This document shows, piece by piece, positions 24,054 through 32,007 of a DNA stretch of 44,098 bases. The translations under genes and the position numbers were made by a program. Source of the stretch: a virus; the IMG/VR virus record IMGVR_UViG_3300024265_000103, positions 1 to 44,098 of that record, one strand, 5' to 3'. The notes beneath the pieces were generated by a model that searched no databases, was not told where the DNA came from, and saw nothing but the letters and a program-made list of their open reading frames with translations. Every line of letters begins with the position of its first letter. Position 1 is the first letter of the stretch.

Positions 24054-24669
24054 TACAGCATTAAGAAACATACTGGATAAGAAAAAATATCTCCTGGAAG
24101 AAACAGAAATATCTCTGGAACAGGCTGAACTAAAAAAAGTAAAACTGAGTAAAAAATTAGAAGCTGTGGAAAAAGCTCAGTTAATTATCCAAACAGCTGC
24201 TCATCAAATTGAAAGAAGTATTGCTTATCATCTTTCAGATCTGGTTAATACTCCTCTACAGGCTTTGTTTCCGGGAAATGTATTTGATATCGACTTTACC
24301 ACAAAGAACAACAATAGCCATGCTGCTATCACTGTGGAGAAAGGTGGAAGCAAACAAGCTCCCCTGGATTCTGCAGGTGGTGGACTCGCTGACGTAGTGG
24401 CTTTAGGATTGAGATTAGCTGTATGGAGCATGGGAAAAACAGCTAATTTATTATGTTTGGATGAGCCGGCAAAAAATCTTGATGTGGTCCGGTCTCCTAT
24501 CATGACTCAATTACTAAAAGACATCAGTGATCAATTGGAAGTACAGGTATTATTAAGTACTCATAAAGAGGATCAGATTGACAGTGCTGATCGGGTATAC
24601 AAAATAGTTCAGAAATTCAATAAAAAACTGGGATATAAAGTTTCCAGAGTTAATTTAGTAAGGAGTTAA
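24046..24669 (+). CDS. SbcC/Rad50 C-terminal half with signature motif and Walker B, 207 aa
   Basis: Starts with a coiled coil (residues 5-60), then the C-terminal ATPase lobe: signature-like LDSAGGGLADVVALGLRLA (about 106-124), Walker B plus D-loop LLCLDEPAKNLD (about 135-146) and H-loop LLSTHKED (about 168-175). It has no Walker A. These are the parts missing from the protein at 21489-22739, so the two halves should assemble into one ATPase head. AAAGGAA precedes the start. It may be shorter than an intact half because its coil is short compared with the N-half coil. Confidence 0.88.
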   Translation: MNNTALRNILDKKKYLLEETEISLEQAELKKVKLSKKLEAVEKAQLIIQTAAHQIERSIAYHLSDLVNTPLQALFPGNVFDIDFTTKNNNSHAAITVEKGGSKQAPLDSAGGGLADVVALGLRLAVWSMGKTANLLCLDEPAKNLDVVRSPIMTQLLKDISDQLEVQVLLSTHKEDQIDSADRVYKIVQKFNKKLGYKVSRVNLVRS

Positions 24670-24671
24670 GT

Positions 24672-25055
24672 ATGAATTGGTTAATATTATTATTTGCATT
24701 AGAGTTAAGTTTTATACCTAATTATGAAAGTTTAAATGCTATTTATCCACATATTGAAGTAAATGTAAATGAAAATATTGAATATACATTATTAGAAGCT
24801 GAAATAATAATAGGGAATATATTTTTTATTGGTGGAACAACAAAGACAAATATTCAACTTACAAATGTTAATACTTATCTTCTTCATTTCGAACCAGATT
24901 ATTTATTTAATGCAGGATTAAAATTTGGAATTTTAAAAATAGGATACAGACAGTTATGTTTATATCCTATACAACCTTATGAAATTATATACCAACCAAA
25001 GGATAGTAATAAAGGATATAAAGAATTCTATATAAGAATAAGTAATAAATATTAA
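24672..25055 (+). CDS. hypothetical, possibly exported protein, 127 aa
   Basis: AAGGAG precedes ATG 24672. The N-terminus MNWLILLFALELSF is hydrophobic like a short signal peptide without a basic n-region, followed by a beta-rich body with alternating hydrophobics (NIFFIGGTTKTNIQLT). Might be a small beta-sandwich or outer-membrane type protein. Last + strand gene before the convergent junction. No family recognised. Confidence 0.6.
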   Translation: MNWLILLFALELSFIPNYESLNAIYPHIEVNVNENIEYTLLEAEIIIGNIFFIGGTTKTNIQLTNVNTYLLHFEPDYLFNAGLKFGILKIGYRQLCLYPIQPYEIIYQPKDSNKGYKEFYIRISNKY

Positions 25056-25076
25056 CTATACTTCATATTTTCATTT

Positions 25077-26594
25077 TTACTTAAAACGATTTACCATACC
25101 TCCCCCATCTTCAGCAGAACCACCATCTATTATATCAAATTCTTCTATTATCCATACCTTATTAGCTGAAGTTTTGTTTATATAAAAAGTCAACCATGGA
25201 TCTGTACTATGTCCAACTACCATATAAAATCCATCTTCACTAAAAATAGCTCCTTCTGCATTGCCTGTAGGAGGTGTAACAGGATCAGTTAATTTAACAA
25301 AAGTATCTCCAAATCGCTGATATACTGTGACGTATGGAGATGCACCATGTGACACAGTTAAAAATAAATCATTACGAGAAAAACTTGTACGGAACCCTGC
25401 ACCTGCAGGTAGAGATACTGGAGGAGTTAATGCTACCCACGTATTACCATTACGTTTCAAAATATTGATATTTGGTAAAACTGATACACCACAGGCAACA
25501 TAATCACCATTATGAGAAAAAGCTACCCCTCGAATTGTTGATGCTTGTGTTGGAAATGCCATCTGTTTAAGAGCTCCTCCTTCTAATTTATACATATAAG
25601 CATATGGTGAAGACTGTGTTCCTATTAATATAAAATTATTATCTGATGAAAAACCAACACTTATACCATTACTGGCAGGAAGACTTGAAGGATTTGAAAG
25701 TTTTGTAAAAACATCCCCAGAACGAGAATATACCGTAAGATATGGTGTACCTTGATGAGCTACTGCTAAATAATTACCGTCATGTGAAAATGCACAATCG
25801 TGTGCTTGATCAGGAGGCAAACCTCCTGTAGGATCTGCTACTTTTGCAAAAGCATCACCAGACCTCTTATAAATCTGTATAAAAGGTGATTGAACACTGC
25901 TTATAGCTAAGTAAGCAGCATCCCTTGTAAAGGAGGCTCCTTTTGCAGCATTAGTGGGTAAATCTCCTGTAGGATCTGAAAGTTTTGTAAAAGTATCACC
26001 AGCCCGTTTATATATATGAACATAAGGTGTACTACTTGCTGCAGCACCCAAATAAATACCATCATATGAAAATGTCACTCCATTACAAGTGGCTCCAGGT
26101 TTAGTCCCCGGATCAGATAATTTAAGTATACTTCCTGCTTGATAATTCTGTACTCCTTTATAAACTAATACCAATCTGTCTCTAGGATATAAACTTAAAT
26201 ATCCAGCACTTCCTTTTATAGTAAAATATTTTGTTTTATATTCTATAATATGCTCTGCATCTGTTTGTATTACTGTAGCATATCCCTCTGATAAAATATC
26301 AATTGCATCACCTTCAACTGGATTTGCAGGTAAAGTTAATTCATAATCACCAGATATTAAATATTTTTTTCCGAAAACCAAAGTTGTATCTGCTGTAATA
26401 ATTTCTCTAGGCCCGGTAGCAAACAATGCAATGATCCCTACAAGCCAATTTTTAAAAGCAAGCCAATTCCAATGTCTATCAATCAGAGCTGGAGTGCTTT
26501 CATTTGGTAATACTGTGTAAATTACTGCATCATCCGGAAGTACTACAGGATCTACTACATCATAATCTTCAATTCTTTTAAATCCACCAGCCAT
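25077..26594 (-). CDS. tail tip protein with seven-repeat beta-propeller, 505 aa
   Basis: Residues 1-155 are a beta-rich attachment domain. From 158 to about 480 there are seven repeats of 44-47 residues with the pattern K-L-[ST]-x-P ... F-S-x-D-G-x-Y-L ... S-P-Y-x-x-[VI]-Y-x-R-x-G-D-x-F. Repeats start near 158, 204, 251, 298, 344, 388 and 434. Seven such units predict a closed WD40/lactonase-like propeller. It is the last gene of the late operon after baseplate and fibre genes, the usual site for a receptor-binding protein. A short acidic Gly-rich tail ends in VNRFK. TAGGAG supports the start. Receptor binding is inference. Confidence 0.8.
   Translation of the reverse strand: MAGGFKRIEDYDVVDPVVLPDDAVIYTVLPNESTPALIDRHWNWLAFKNWLVGIIALFATGPREIITADTTLVFGKKYLISGDYELTLPANPVEGDAIDILSEGYATVIQTDAEHIIEYKTKYFTIKGSAGYLSLYPRDRLVLVYKGVQNYQAGSILKLSDPGTKPGATCNGVTFSYDGIYLGAAASSTPYVHIYKRAGDTFTKLSDPTGDLPTNAAKGASFTRDAAYLAISSVQSPFIQIYKRSGDAFAKVADPTGGLPPDQAHDCAFSHDGNYLAVAHQGTPYLTVYSRSGDVFTKLSNPSSLPASNGISVGFSSDNNFILIGTQSSPYAYMYKLEGGALKQMAFPTQASTIRGVAFSHNGDYVACGVSVLPNINILKRNGNTWVALTPPVSLPAGAGFRTSFSRNDLFLTVSHGASPYVTVYQRFGDTFVKLTDPVTPPTGNAEGAIFSEDGFYMVVGHSTDPWLTFYINKTSANKVWIIEEFDIIDGGSAEDGGGMVNRFK
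25155..26123 (-). repeat. seven tandem 44-47-residue protein repeats
   Basis: The coding region of propeller blades 1 to 7. Each unit has an FS-x-D/N-G strand, a P-Y/F-x-x-x-Y strand, and a GDxF strand leading to the next unit. Blade 5 is shortest (44 residues) and most divergent. Confidence 0.8.
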
Positions 26595-26607
26595 ACTAAA
26601 CTCCTAT

Positions 26608-27147
26608 TTAAACATCATGATCAATAAGGGGATAGTTATTCTCCCCTACAATGAAATCATCATTATGATCTACAAGATAATTTCCTTCATGCACATCAGG
26701 CCATAATAACACAAAAACGCCTGAAGGTGTGAGTGCTTCTAATTCTGTTTGAGAAATAACAGCATCTGTAGTTATTGTAAACCCGGCAGGATAACCAGGA
26801 ACAAACGTAGTATAAGTTGCTTCATACAATACAAACAATATTCTTTTTATTTCTGGAAGAGTTCCAGAGATAGATAACGATATTTTCACATTAATACGAT
26901 GTCTATAATCTGTATCATTATCATTCTCTCTGGCCTCATCCCAAACAACTCCAATTATCGTCAATTCAGCCCCTGTAGCTGTCGGAAGTACAAAACGGTC
27001 CCTTATTTCCAGTACAGCAGTCTGAAGAGGCAGAGCAGCAGCTGTCATAGCTGTAAGGAGCTTTTGAAGATCTTCACTATCTTTAAAACGTTCTACAAGA
27101 AGTGATACAGCTATTGTAGGATAATCAATAGGAATTATTTCTGCCAT
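26608..27147 (-). CDS. DUF2612 baseplate protein, free-standing copy, 179 aa
   Basis: Opens IDYPTIAVSLLVERFKDSED, then LQTAVLEIRDRFVLPTATG, ELTIIGVVWDEAR, the YRHRINVKISLSISG turn and an end with a phage DUF2612 feel. The N-terminal 150 residues closely match the start of the protein at 27879-29567, so this is a paralogue. DUF2612 proteins lie between baseplate J and tail fibres and probably serve as wedge or fibre adaptors. AGAGG lies ahead of ATG 27147. The last ~30 residues (VDHNDDFIVGENNYPLIDHDV in part) have no partner in the copy. Confidence 0.82.
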   Translation of the reverse strand: MAEIIPIDYPTIAVSLLVERFKDSEDLQKLLTAMTAAALPLQTAVLEIRDRFVLPTATGAELTIIGVVWDEARENDNDTDYRHRINVKISLSISGTLPEIKRILFVLYEATYTTFVPGYPAGFTITTDAVISQTELEALTPSGVFVLLWPDVHEGNYLVDHNDDFIVGENNYPLIDHDV

Positions 27148-27156
27148 TTTATACCT

Positions 27157-27549
27157 CTATGTCAATGAAATATCTAAATTACCTATTGCAAACTCAATTA
27201 TATCACCATCAGTCATTGGTTTACTTGTATCAAGATCACCCCACATCAGCATATTACCACCAGAGATTGCATCAAATAATGCAAATGCTACAACCGTTCC
27301 CCAATCTGCTGTTGACTGTACAAATGTAATCTTTGCTGAATTAGCTGTTACTCCACCGGAAGAAACATCCCAATCTTCTGCAATCATACGAGCATAACTT
27401 CCACCAGTCACTTCTGTTCCACCACCTGCATCAGTAGGTGCTACTGTGAATAATGCACAATATATATTTGTTGGTACTACAAAAGCAGCTATCTTTAATA
27501 TGTGATCTAATACCTTATCTTCTGTGTAATCACTAAATGAACCTGCCAT
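27157..27549 (-). CDS. tail fibre/appendage protein, 130 aa
   Basis: Matches a common short phage family that opens MAGSFSDYTEDKVLDHIL and has CALFTVAPTDAGGGTEV, YARMIAEDW, then FVQSTADWGTVVAFALFDA and GGNMLMWG. The family is annotated as tail fibre or virion appendage in other phages; the fold is all-beta. AAAGGAG supports the start. Likely part of the fibre/baseplate rim. Confidence 0.75.
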   Translation of the reverse strand: MAGSFSDYTEDKVLDHILKIAAFVVPTNIYCALFTVAPTDAGGGTEVTGGSYARMIAEDWDVSSGGVTANSAKITFVQSTADWGTVVAFALFDAISGGNMLMWGDLDTSKPMTDGDIIEFAIGNLDISLT

Positions 27550-27866
27550 TACTTAACTCCTTTTTCAGTTACATATTCAAATAACTGTGTTAATTCCAAA
27601 ACTGATGTTGCCGGATCAACTTGGTACTTGTCCCATTCTCCAAGAATCAATGCCCAAACATCATCTTTACTTTTTCCAATTGTTGCTACATATCCTGGAG
27701 TCCCTTTTTTAAAACCTACACTAAATTCAATCCAATCATCAAGTCCCGTTGCTACTATTGTGCCAGTAGTCGGTAACACTTTAAACTTTAAATCAACAAA
27801 ATATAATTCAAAATTATGTATTAACCAAACAAATGTGAGTGTTAAGTCATTTACTAAATCTATCAT
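27549..27866 (-). CDS. hypothetical virion-region protein, 105 aa
   Basis: ATG 27866 follows GGGAG; its stop overlaps the next gene's start by one base. The sequence is beta-rich and later helical (DVWALILGEWDKY). No family recognised. Position between fibre genes suggests a fibre accessory or chaperone. Confidence 0.6.
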   Translation of the reverse strand: MIDLVNDLTLTFVWLIHNFELYFVDLKFKVLPTTGTIVATGLDDWIEFSVGFKKGTPGYVATIGKSKDDVWALILGEWDKYQVDPATSVLELTQLFEYVTEKGVK

Positions 27867-27878
27867 ATTCTTTCTCCC

Positions 27879-29567
27879 TTAATCTTTTTTCAAGAACATA
27901 AGTTCCTGATATGGTGGTATGTTATCTACTGTACTTTCTGTATGATACATTGTGTGTCTATGTCCAGAAGAAACAGCAGCAGCATAAGCTGAACCACCAC
28001 TATTACAAGCTATTTCTCCATTTCTATAACCAGTAACATTAGTACTTACATGATTATGAGTATTTGCTCCACCAGTAGCACCAGCAATTGACTTACCCTG
28101 TATCCATTTACCATCTGCTGCTGAAAATGCACTCCAACCATCAGGTATTACAGATCCTTTAAAAAATGCACATATTCCAGATGGTAACTCACCAGTTTCT
28201 GAATCTGGTTTAACAGGAATAAGCCCATGCCATAATGGATAATTTTCACCACCAACATGTGTATGAGTATTTGAATGTGAGTGGTTCCCTGGACTCACTC
28301 CTTTATTGCCACCAGAAGAGTCAGCACTGTTGTCAGTAGTAATAGATGGGGTAACAGCATTAGTACTACCTGAATGTACGTGCGAATGATCTGCATTTCC
28401 ACCTGTAGGTGTTGCCTCAGGTGCTAAATCACATTTATACATTTTATCAATTGCAGCACTTAATGCACTCCAACCTGATGGAGCTGACCCTCCATCATAA
28501 AATAAGAACATTGAAGTTTTTATTGCGTCCCCATCAGTAACAGGTAATACTTTTAAATATTCTGGCTCATTATTTACTGAAGGATGTGTATGATTTATAG
28601 TGTGAGTATGAGATCTAGCACCAATTACCCTGTTTTCGCCACTGCCAGATTGCTTATTATTTGAAAGCCCACCAGAACTGCCGCTAAATGTACCATGGTC
28701 ATGTGTTTCAGATCCACCAGTAGATCCTTCTGAACTATGTACTTTCGGATATTTACCAATCAAATCAAGAGCAACATCAGAACCATCAACTTTATTCCAA
28801 CCACTTACATCAGTTGAAACAGTAGCAAATGCAATTAGATTCTCTTCAAAGGACCCTGATACATCAGCAGCACCACTAACACTAGATACAGAATCACATG
28901 ATCCTATTACTTCATGTGGTATAGTTGCTGATGCCTCAACAACACTTACACTATCAGCAGATCCTTCTATAGATCTTAATACTGTCATTGTACCCTGAAC
29001 AAACGGTACAGTAGAAACAGAAGCAGACAAACCTCTTGCTTTAAAAGAAACATTAGCAGCACCACTTACAGCAGATATTCCTACTACAGATCCTCCCATT
29101 ACAAACCCAGTTTCCAAAAGAGCTTGTACTCCTGAAGCAGTAAAAGTATTTAACATAATCTGAGTAATAACAGCATCACTATAAACGGCATAACCAGCAG
29201 GATATTGAGTGACATAATCTACATAAGTAGCTCCAAAAAAAGTATAGAGTACTTTTTTTATTTCAGAAATAGTGCCTGAAATTGATAAAACAGCTTTAAC
29301 AGAAATTTTATCCCGATATTCATTATCCGTTTCTATTACATCTAATTTTCGGGAAACATCCCAGACATTACCTATTATCGTTAGTTCCGGACCTTCAGCT
29401 GTTTCTAATACAAATAACTCATCTATCTCAAAAACAGCTGTCTGAAGATCCATAGCAACTTCTGCTGTTATCACTAAAAGTTTTTGAATATCTTCACTAT
29501 CTTTGAATCTCTCAATTAAAAGAGAAAGAGCAATTGTGGGATAATCAATAGCTGAAAGCTCTGCCAT
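27879..29567 (-). CDS. DUF2612 baseplate domain fused to His-rich tail fibre, 562 aa
   Basis: Residues 1-153 are a DUF2612 module paralogous to the protein at 26608-27147. Residues 158-240 are a Ser/Ala/Val linker of short degenerate repeats. Residues 255-562 hold three copies of a fibre unit (about 255-342, 355-451, 465-562): P-x-G-W, then TGG-x(3)-H-x-H, then a second H-x-H cluster, and a [PN]-x-Y-L-x-x-L-x-P/F closing strand. Such HxH clusters bind metal ions on the axis of trimeric fibres, as in the T4 long-fibre tip. It is likely a trimeric fibre anchored in the baseplate. AAGGA precedes ATG 29567. Confidence 0.82.
   Translation of the reverse strand: MAELSAIDYPTIALSLLIERFKDSEDIQKLLVITAEVAMDLQTAVFEIDELFVLETAEGPELTIIGNVWDVSRKLDVIETDNEYRDKISVKAVLSISGTISEIKKVLYTFFGATYVDYVTQYPAGYAVYSDAVITQIMLNTFTASGVQALLETGFVMGGSVVGISAVSGAANVSFKARGLSASVSTVPFVQGTMTVLRSIEGSADSVSVVEASATIPHEVIGSCDSVSSVSGAADVSGSFEENLIAFATVSTDVSGWNKVDGSDVALDLIGKYPKVHSSEGSTGGSETHDHGTFSGSSGGLSNNKQSGSGENRVIGARSHTHTINHTHPSVNNEPEYLKVLPVTDGDAIKTSMFLFYDGGSAPSGWSALSAAIDKMYKCDLAPEATPTGGNADHSHVHSGSTNAVTPSITTDNSADSSGGNKGVSPGNHSHSNTHTHVGGENYPLWHGLIPVKPDSETGELPSGICAFFKGSVIPDGWSAFSAADGKWIQGKSIAGATGGANTHNHVSTNVTGYRNGEIACNSGGSAYAAAVSSGHRHTMYHTESTVDNIPPYQELMFLKKD
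27882..28805 (-). repeat. three His-rich fibre units
   Basis: Encodes residues 255-562. TGG is at about 283, 388 and 498; paired histidines at 289/291, 394-398 and 504/506; second clusters (320-328, 429-437, 536-542). The copies differ in the loop between the two His clusters. Confidence 0.7.
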
Positions 29568-31013
29568 TTATGGTCCTTCTATTATTGTTATACGGGTTAA
29601 AACTATTTCCGCACTTTCTCTATTAAGAACAATAATATCATCTTCAGCATATACAGGCGTTCCTCCAGGAGTTGCAGTATCATCGATTTCAATTGTTAAA
29701 TCTCCTGATCCTGGAACCTCATATACAGGAATAGAAAGTCTTAATCTGATAACATCAGTTCCCTGTTTAAGATTTTCTTCTGCCCAAGCTACAATTGCAG
29801 CTTTAACCTGATCATCACCATCAGAAGGATAGACTTCTTCAGTATTGGGTATTCTGGTGATTCTAACCCATATATAAATAGGCGTAGGTCTACTGAAATC
29901 AATTATAGTCACAGTACTATCAATAGGGTCTATAGCTGTACCAGAAGCATTCAAACCATATATTTCAACACCAGCCGGTGCATTATCATAAATAGCCTGA
30001 GCAATTTCATCTTCATTACCTCCTAAAACAACTACTTCAAAAGATTTTGCAGGTATTCCAGAAGAATCCACCACCAAAGTTCTATTACTAAAAACAGAAA
30101 CTGCACTAACATTATCTACTTTTTCTACAGCAATTCTTATAGCATTATCTGTACCCTTTCCAGAAATAAGTTCTTCCCTGCGTCTTATTCTTAGAACAGG
30201 ATCTGCTTCTTTTTCTGCTCCAGTTTCTCCTGCAGATGGATTATTGACAGAAGACCATCCGGAAATCGGAGTAACTATCTCTGTTAAAGAATTTGCTGGT
30301 GCTGTGATTATTCCAGCTATATTAGATTGAAAATTTCCAGCAGAAGCCTGTTCATTTAAAGTCCAAAGAGAATTATAATCAAATGAAAAATCAATATTAG
30401 CAAATATCTCTAAAGTACCATCTACTAAAGTTCCTGTTACTACATTTGGAAGCTCTGCTATCATAGCTGTAATTATCTCATCTACTGTAGGATCAGCATC
30501 TGCAATGACAGAATAAACTATACTATTGATTGTAATAGTATAATCATCATCCTCACTAGGATCATCTGGTGTTAATACTACTTTCCTGGCAATAGCTTTT
30601 GTTATGACAATCCCATCCACTAAAGCAAAATAAAGATCTTCTGATGGAGAAAAGGCAGGTGCTAATGTGATTCTATTTTCATCAGCTGCTAAAATTGTAC
30701 CTTCATCACCATAACAAAGTACATCCTGAACAAAAGTAAATCCTGCATCATTTCTTTTTGTACCGGTTTCAGCACTAATTCTATCCAAACTAACACCTGT
30801 AGCTGAATCAGGATCCCTTGCCAAATATACTTCTTCTGTAATTTCATCCTGATCTGCCATTATTTTAGCTGTGATAGCTGTTATCTGTCCAAATGGACCA
30901 CTGGGATCTAAATCTACATCATCTCCAAACTCTTCTTTAAAAAGATCTTCTACTTTTATTTTCCATTCTGCTAATGATTCTTTTTGATAACCAGAATCTG
31001 TAAATATACCCAT
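29568..31013 (-). CDS. baseplate J-like protein (T4 gp6-type wedge), 481 aa
   Basis: Opens GIFTDSGYQKESLAEWKIKV then DLDPSGPFGQITAI, and later SLDRISAETGTKRN, the usual Baseplate_J N-terminus. VNNPSAGETGAEKEADPVLRIRR and the C-terminal EENLKQGTDVIRLRLSIPVYEVPG match too. An inserted beta domain (about 155-240, TITINSIVYSV) decorates it. ATG 31013 sits 7 bases after AGGAGG and overlaps the previous stop (TGATG); a TTG one codon earlier is less likely. Forms the baseplate wedge with the gp25-like protein. Confidence 0.9.
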   Translation of the reverse strand: MGIFTDSGYQKESLAEWKIKVEDLFKEEFGDDVDLDPSGPFGQITAITAKIMADQDEITEEVYLARDPDSATGVSLDRISAETGTKRNDAGFTFVQDVLCYGDEGTILAADENRITLAPAFSPSEDLYFALVDGIVITKAIARKVVLTPDDPSEDDDYTITINSIVYSVIADADPTVDEIITAMIAELPNVVTGTLVDGTLEIFANIDFSFDYNSLWTLNEQASAGNFQSNIAGIITAPANSLTEIVTPISGWSSVNNPSAGETGAEKEADPVLRIRRREELISGKGTDNAIRIAVEKVDNVSAVSVFSNRTLVVDSSGIPAKSFEVVVLGGNEDEIAQAIYDNAPAGVEIYGLNASGTAIDPIDSTVTIIDFSRPTPIYIWVRITRIPNTEEVYPSDGDDQVKAAIVAWAEENLKQGTDVIRLRLSIPVYEVPGSGDLTIEIDDTATPGGTPVYAEDDIIVLNRESAEIVLTRITIIEGP

Positions 31014-31378
31014 CAAGAAACCTCCTTTTCTACACCACCAGAAATTAAACCCAGTGTTGTATCTGCTTCAAACGTAATCTTATAAGCTCTTGTAGCTCCT
31101 ATGTACTCTCCAGAGTAAGAAACAATTGAATTTACATCTTCTGTTTCTAAAAGAGTATTTTTAAAAAAAGAATCTACCAGTGATTTATCATTTGTTTTAA
31201 CAAACACTTGAGAAATATAAGGTATTCCTTGCGTTTTATCTAAAAAATAATCACCTTTAAGCATAAGTAATCTACTTTCACATAATTGAGCAAGTGCTCC
31301 ATTTTCTGAAATTAAAACCAGATTTCTCTTAGCTAGCACAATATCATTTGTCAAAGGATCAATATATAAATTTTTCAC
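31013..31378 (-). CDS. gp25-like/baseplate W-type protein, 121 aa
   Basis: GTG 31378 overlaps the previous stop (GTGA) behind AAAGGTGAG. The protein opens VKNLYIDPLTNDIVLA, then NGALAQLCESRLLMLKGDYFL and GIPYISQVF, the pattern of gp25-like/DUF2634-type proteins that start sheath assembly at the baseplate. Its position between the spike and baseplate J is canonical. A longer frame adds 41 residues from the overlapping gene and should be ignored. Confidence 0.75.
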   Translation of the reverse strand: MKNLYIDPLTNDIVLAKRNLVLISENGALAQLCESRLLMLKGDYFLDKTQGIPYISQVFVKTNDKSLVDSFFKNTLLETEDVNSIVSYSGEYIGATRAYKITFEADTTLGLISGGVEKEVS

Positions 31379-32007
31379 TCTGCACTCACCTTTACACTTT
31401 GCAGTGTCGTTAAAGAAGTTTTTGCAGTTGTTGCTGCTGCCTGTAAAGCTGTTAAAATAGCAGCATTTTGACCTGCAGTACCAGCTGGTAACGTCATCCA
31501 ACTATCACTTAATAAAGTAGTTAATAATGTATCAAGAACATCACCTTTTACAAATGGTGAATCTCCAGAACCTATAGTCATTTTACCATTTTTATCTATA
31601 TACATTTTCAATGCTGATTCAATAACTTTAGGAGAAAGCCCTACAATAGCCATAGCATCTGTTTCAGAAAAACGATGTTTTCCTTCCGGAGAAACTTGTT
31701 TATCTCCTTCTGAATTAACCCAAGCACCAAGTGCTACTTCAGAAAAAACTAAAAGAACCCCATCTCCTTTTTGCACTTCCCAAGATAATTCAAAAGCTTG
31801 TCCTGAAGGAAAAATAACTGGAACACCAGGAATCACTGGTAAAGCTACTTCCGTATTTTTTACTGTTATTTTACTCAAAAGAGGTAACACTTCAGCAGTA
31901 TGAGTAACTTCATCATATTTTTCTATCTTCCCTGGGATAGCTGTGTGAACATCTTCTAACTTAGAGTTTAACCATATTGTCATAGCCTCTACTAAATCTG
32001 TTCTCAT
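31375..32007 (-). CDS. gp138-type baseplate spike protein, 210 aa
   Basis: Opens with helical residues, then HTAIPGKIEKYDEVTHTAEVLPL, VIPGVPVIFPSG and EVQKGDGVLLVFSE, the gp138 N-terminal OB domain of phage spikes. A short beta region (MYIDKNGKMTIGSGD) and a helical C-terminus follow; no long needle. It would trimerise at the tail centre to pierce the outer layers. ATG 32007 overlaps the hub stop; AAGGGG ahead. Confidence 0.82.
   Translation of the reverse strand: MRTDLVEAMTIWLNSKLEDVHTAIPGKIEKYDEVTHTAEVLPLLSKITVKNTEVALPVIPGVPVIFPSGQAFELSWEVQKGDGVLLVFSEVALGAWVNSEGDKQVSPEGKHRFSETDAMAIVGLSPKVIESALKMYIDKNGKMTIGSGDSPFVKGDVLDTLLTTLLSDSWMTLPAGTAGQNAAILTALQAAATTAKTSLTTLQSVKVSAE

Noticed and set aside
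21489-24669. The split SbcC as a sequencing error or simple frameshift
   Set aside because: About 1.3 kb with sbcD and two small genes separates the halves, and each has its own ribosome site.
31379-31501. A 41-residue N-terminal extension of the gp25-like protein with many cysteines
   Set aside because: It is the overlapping spike gene read in another frame; the GTG at 31378 has a good ribosome site and a normal family start.
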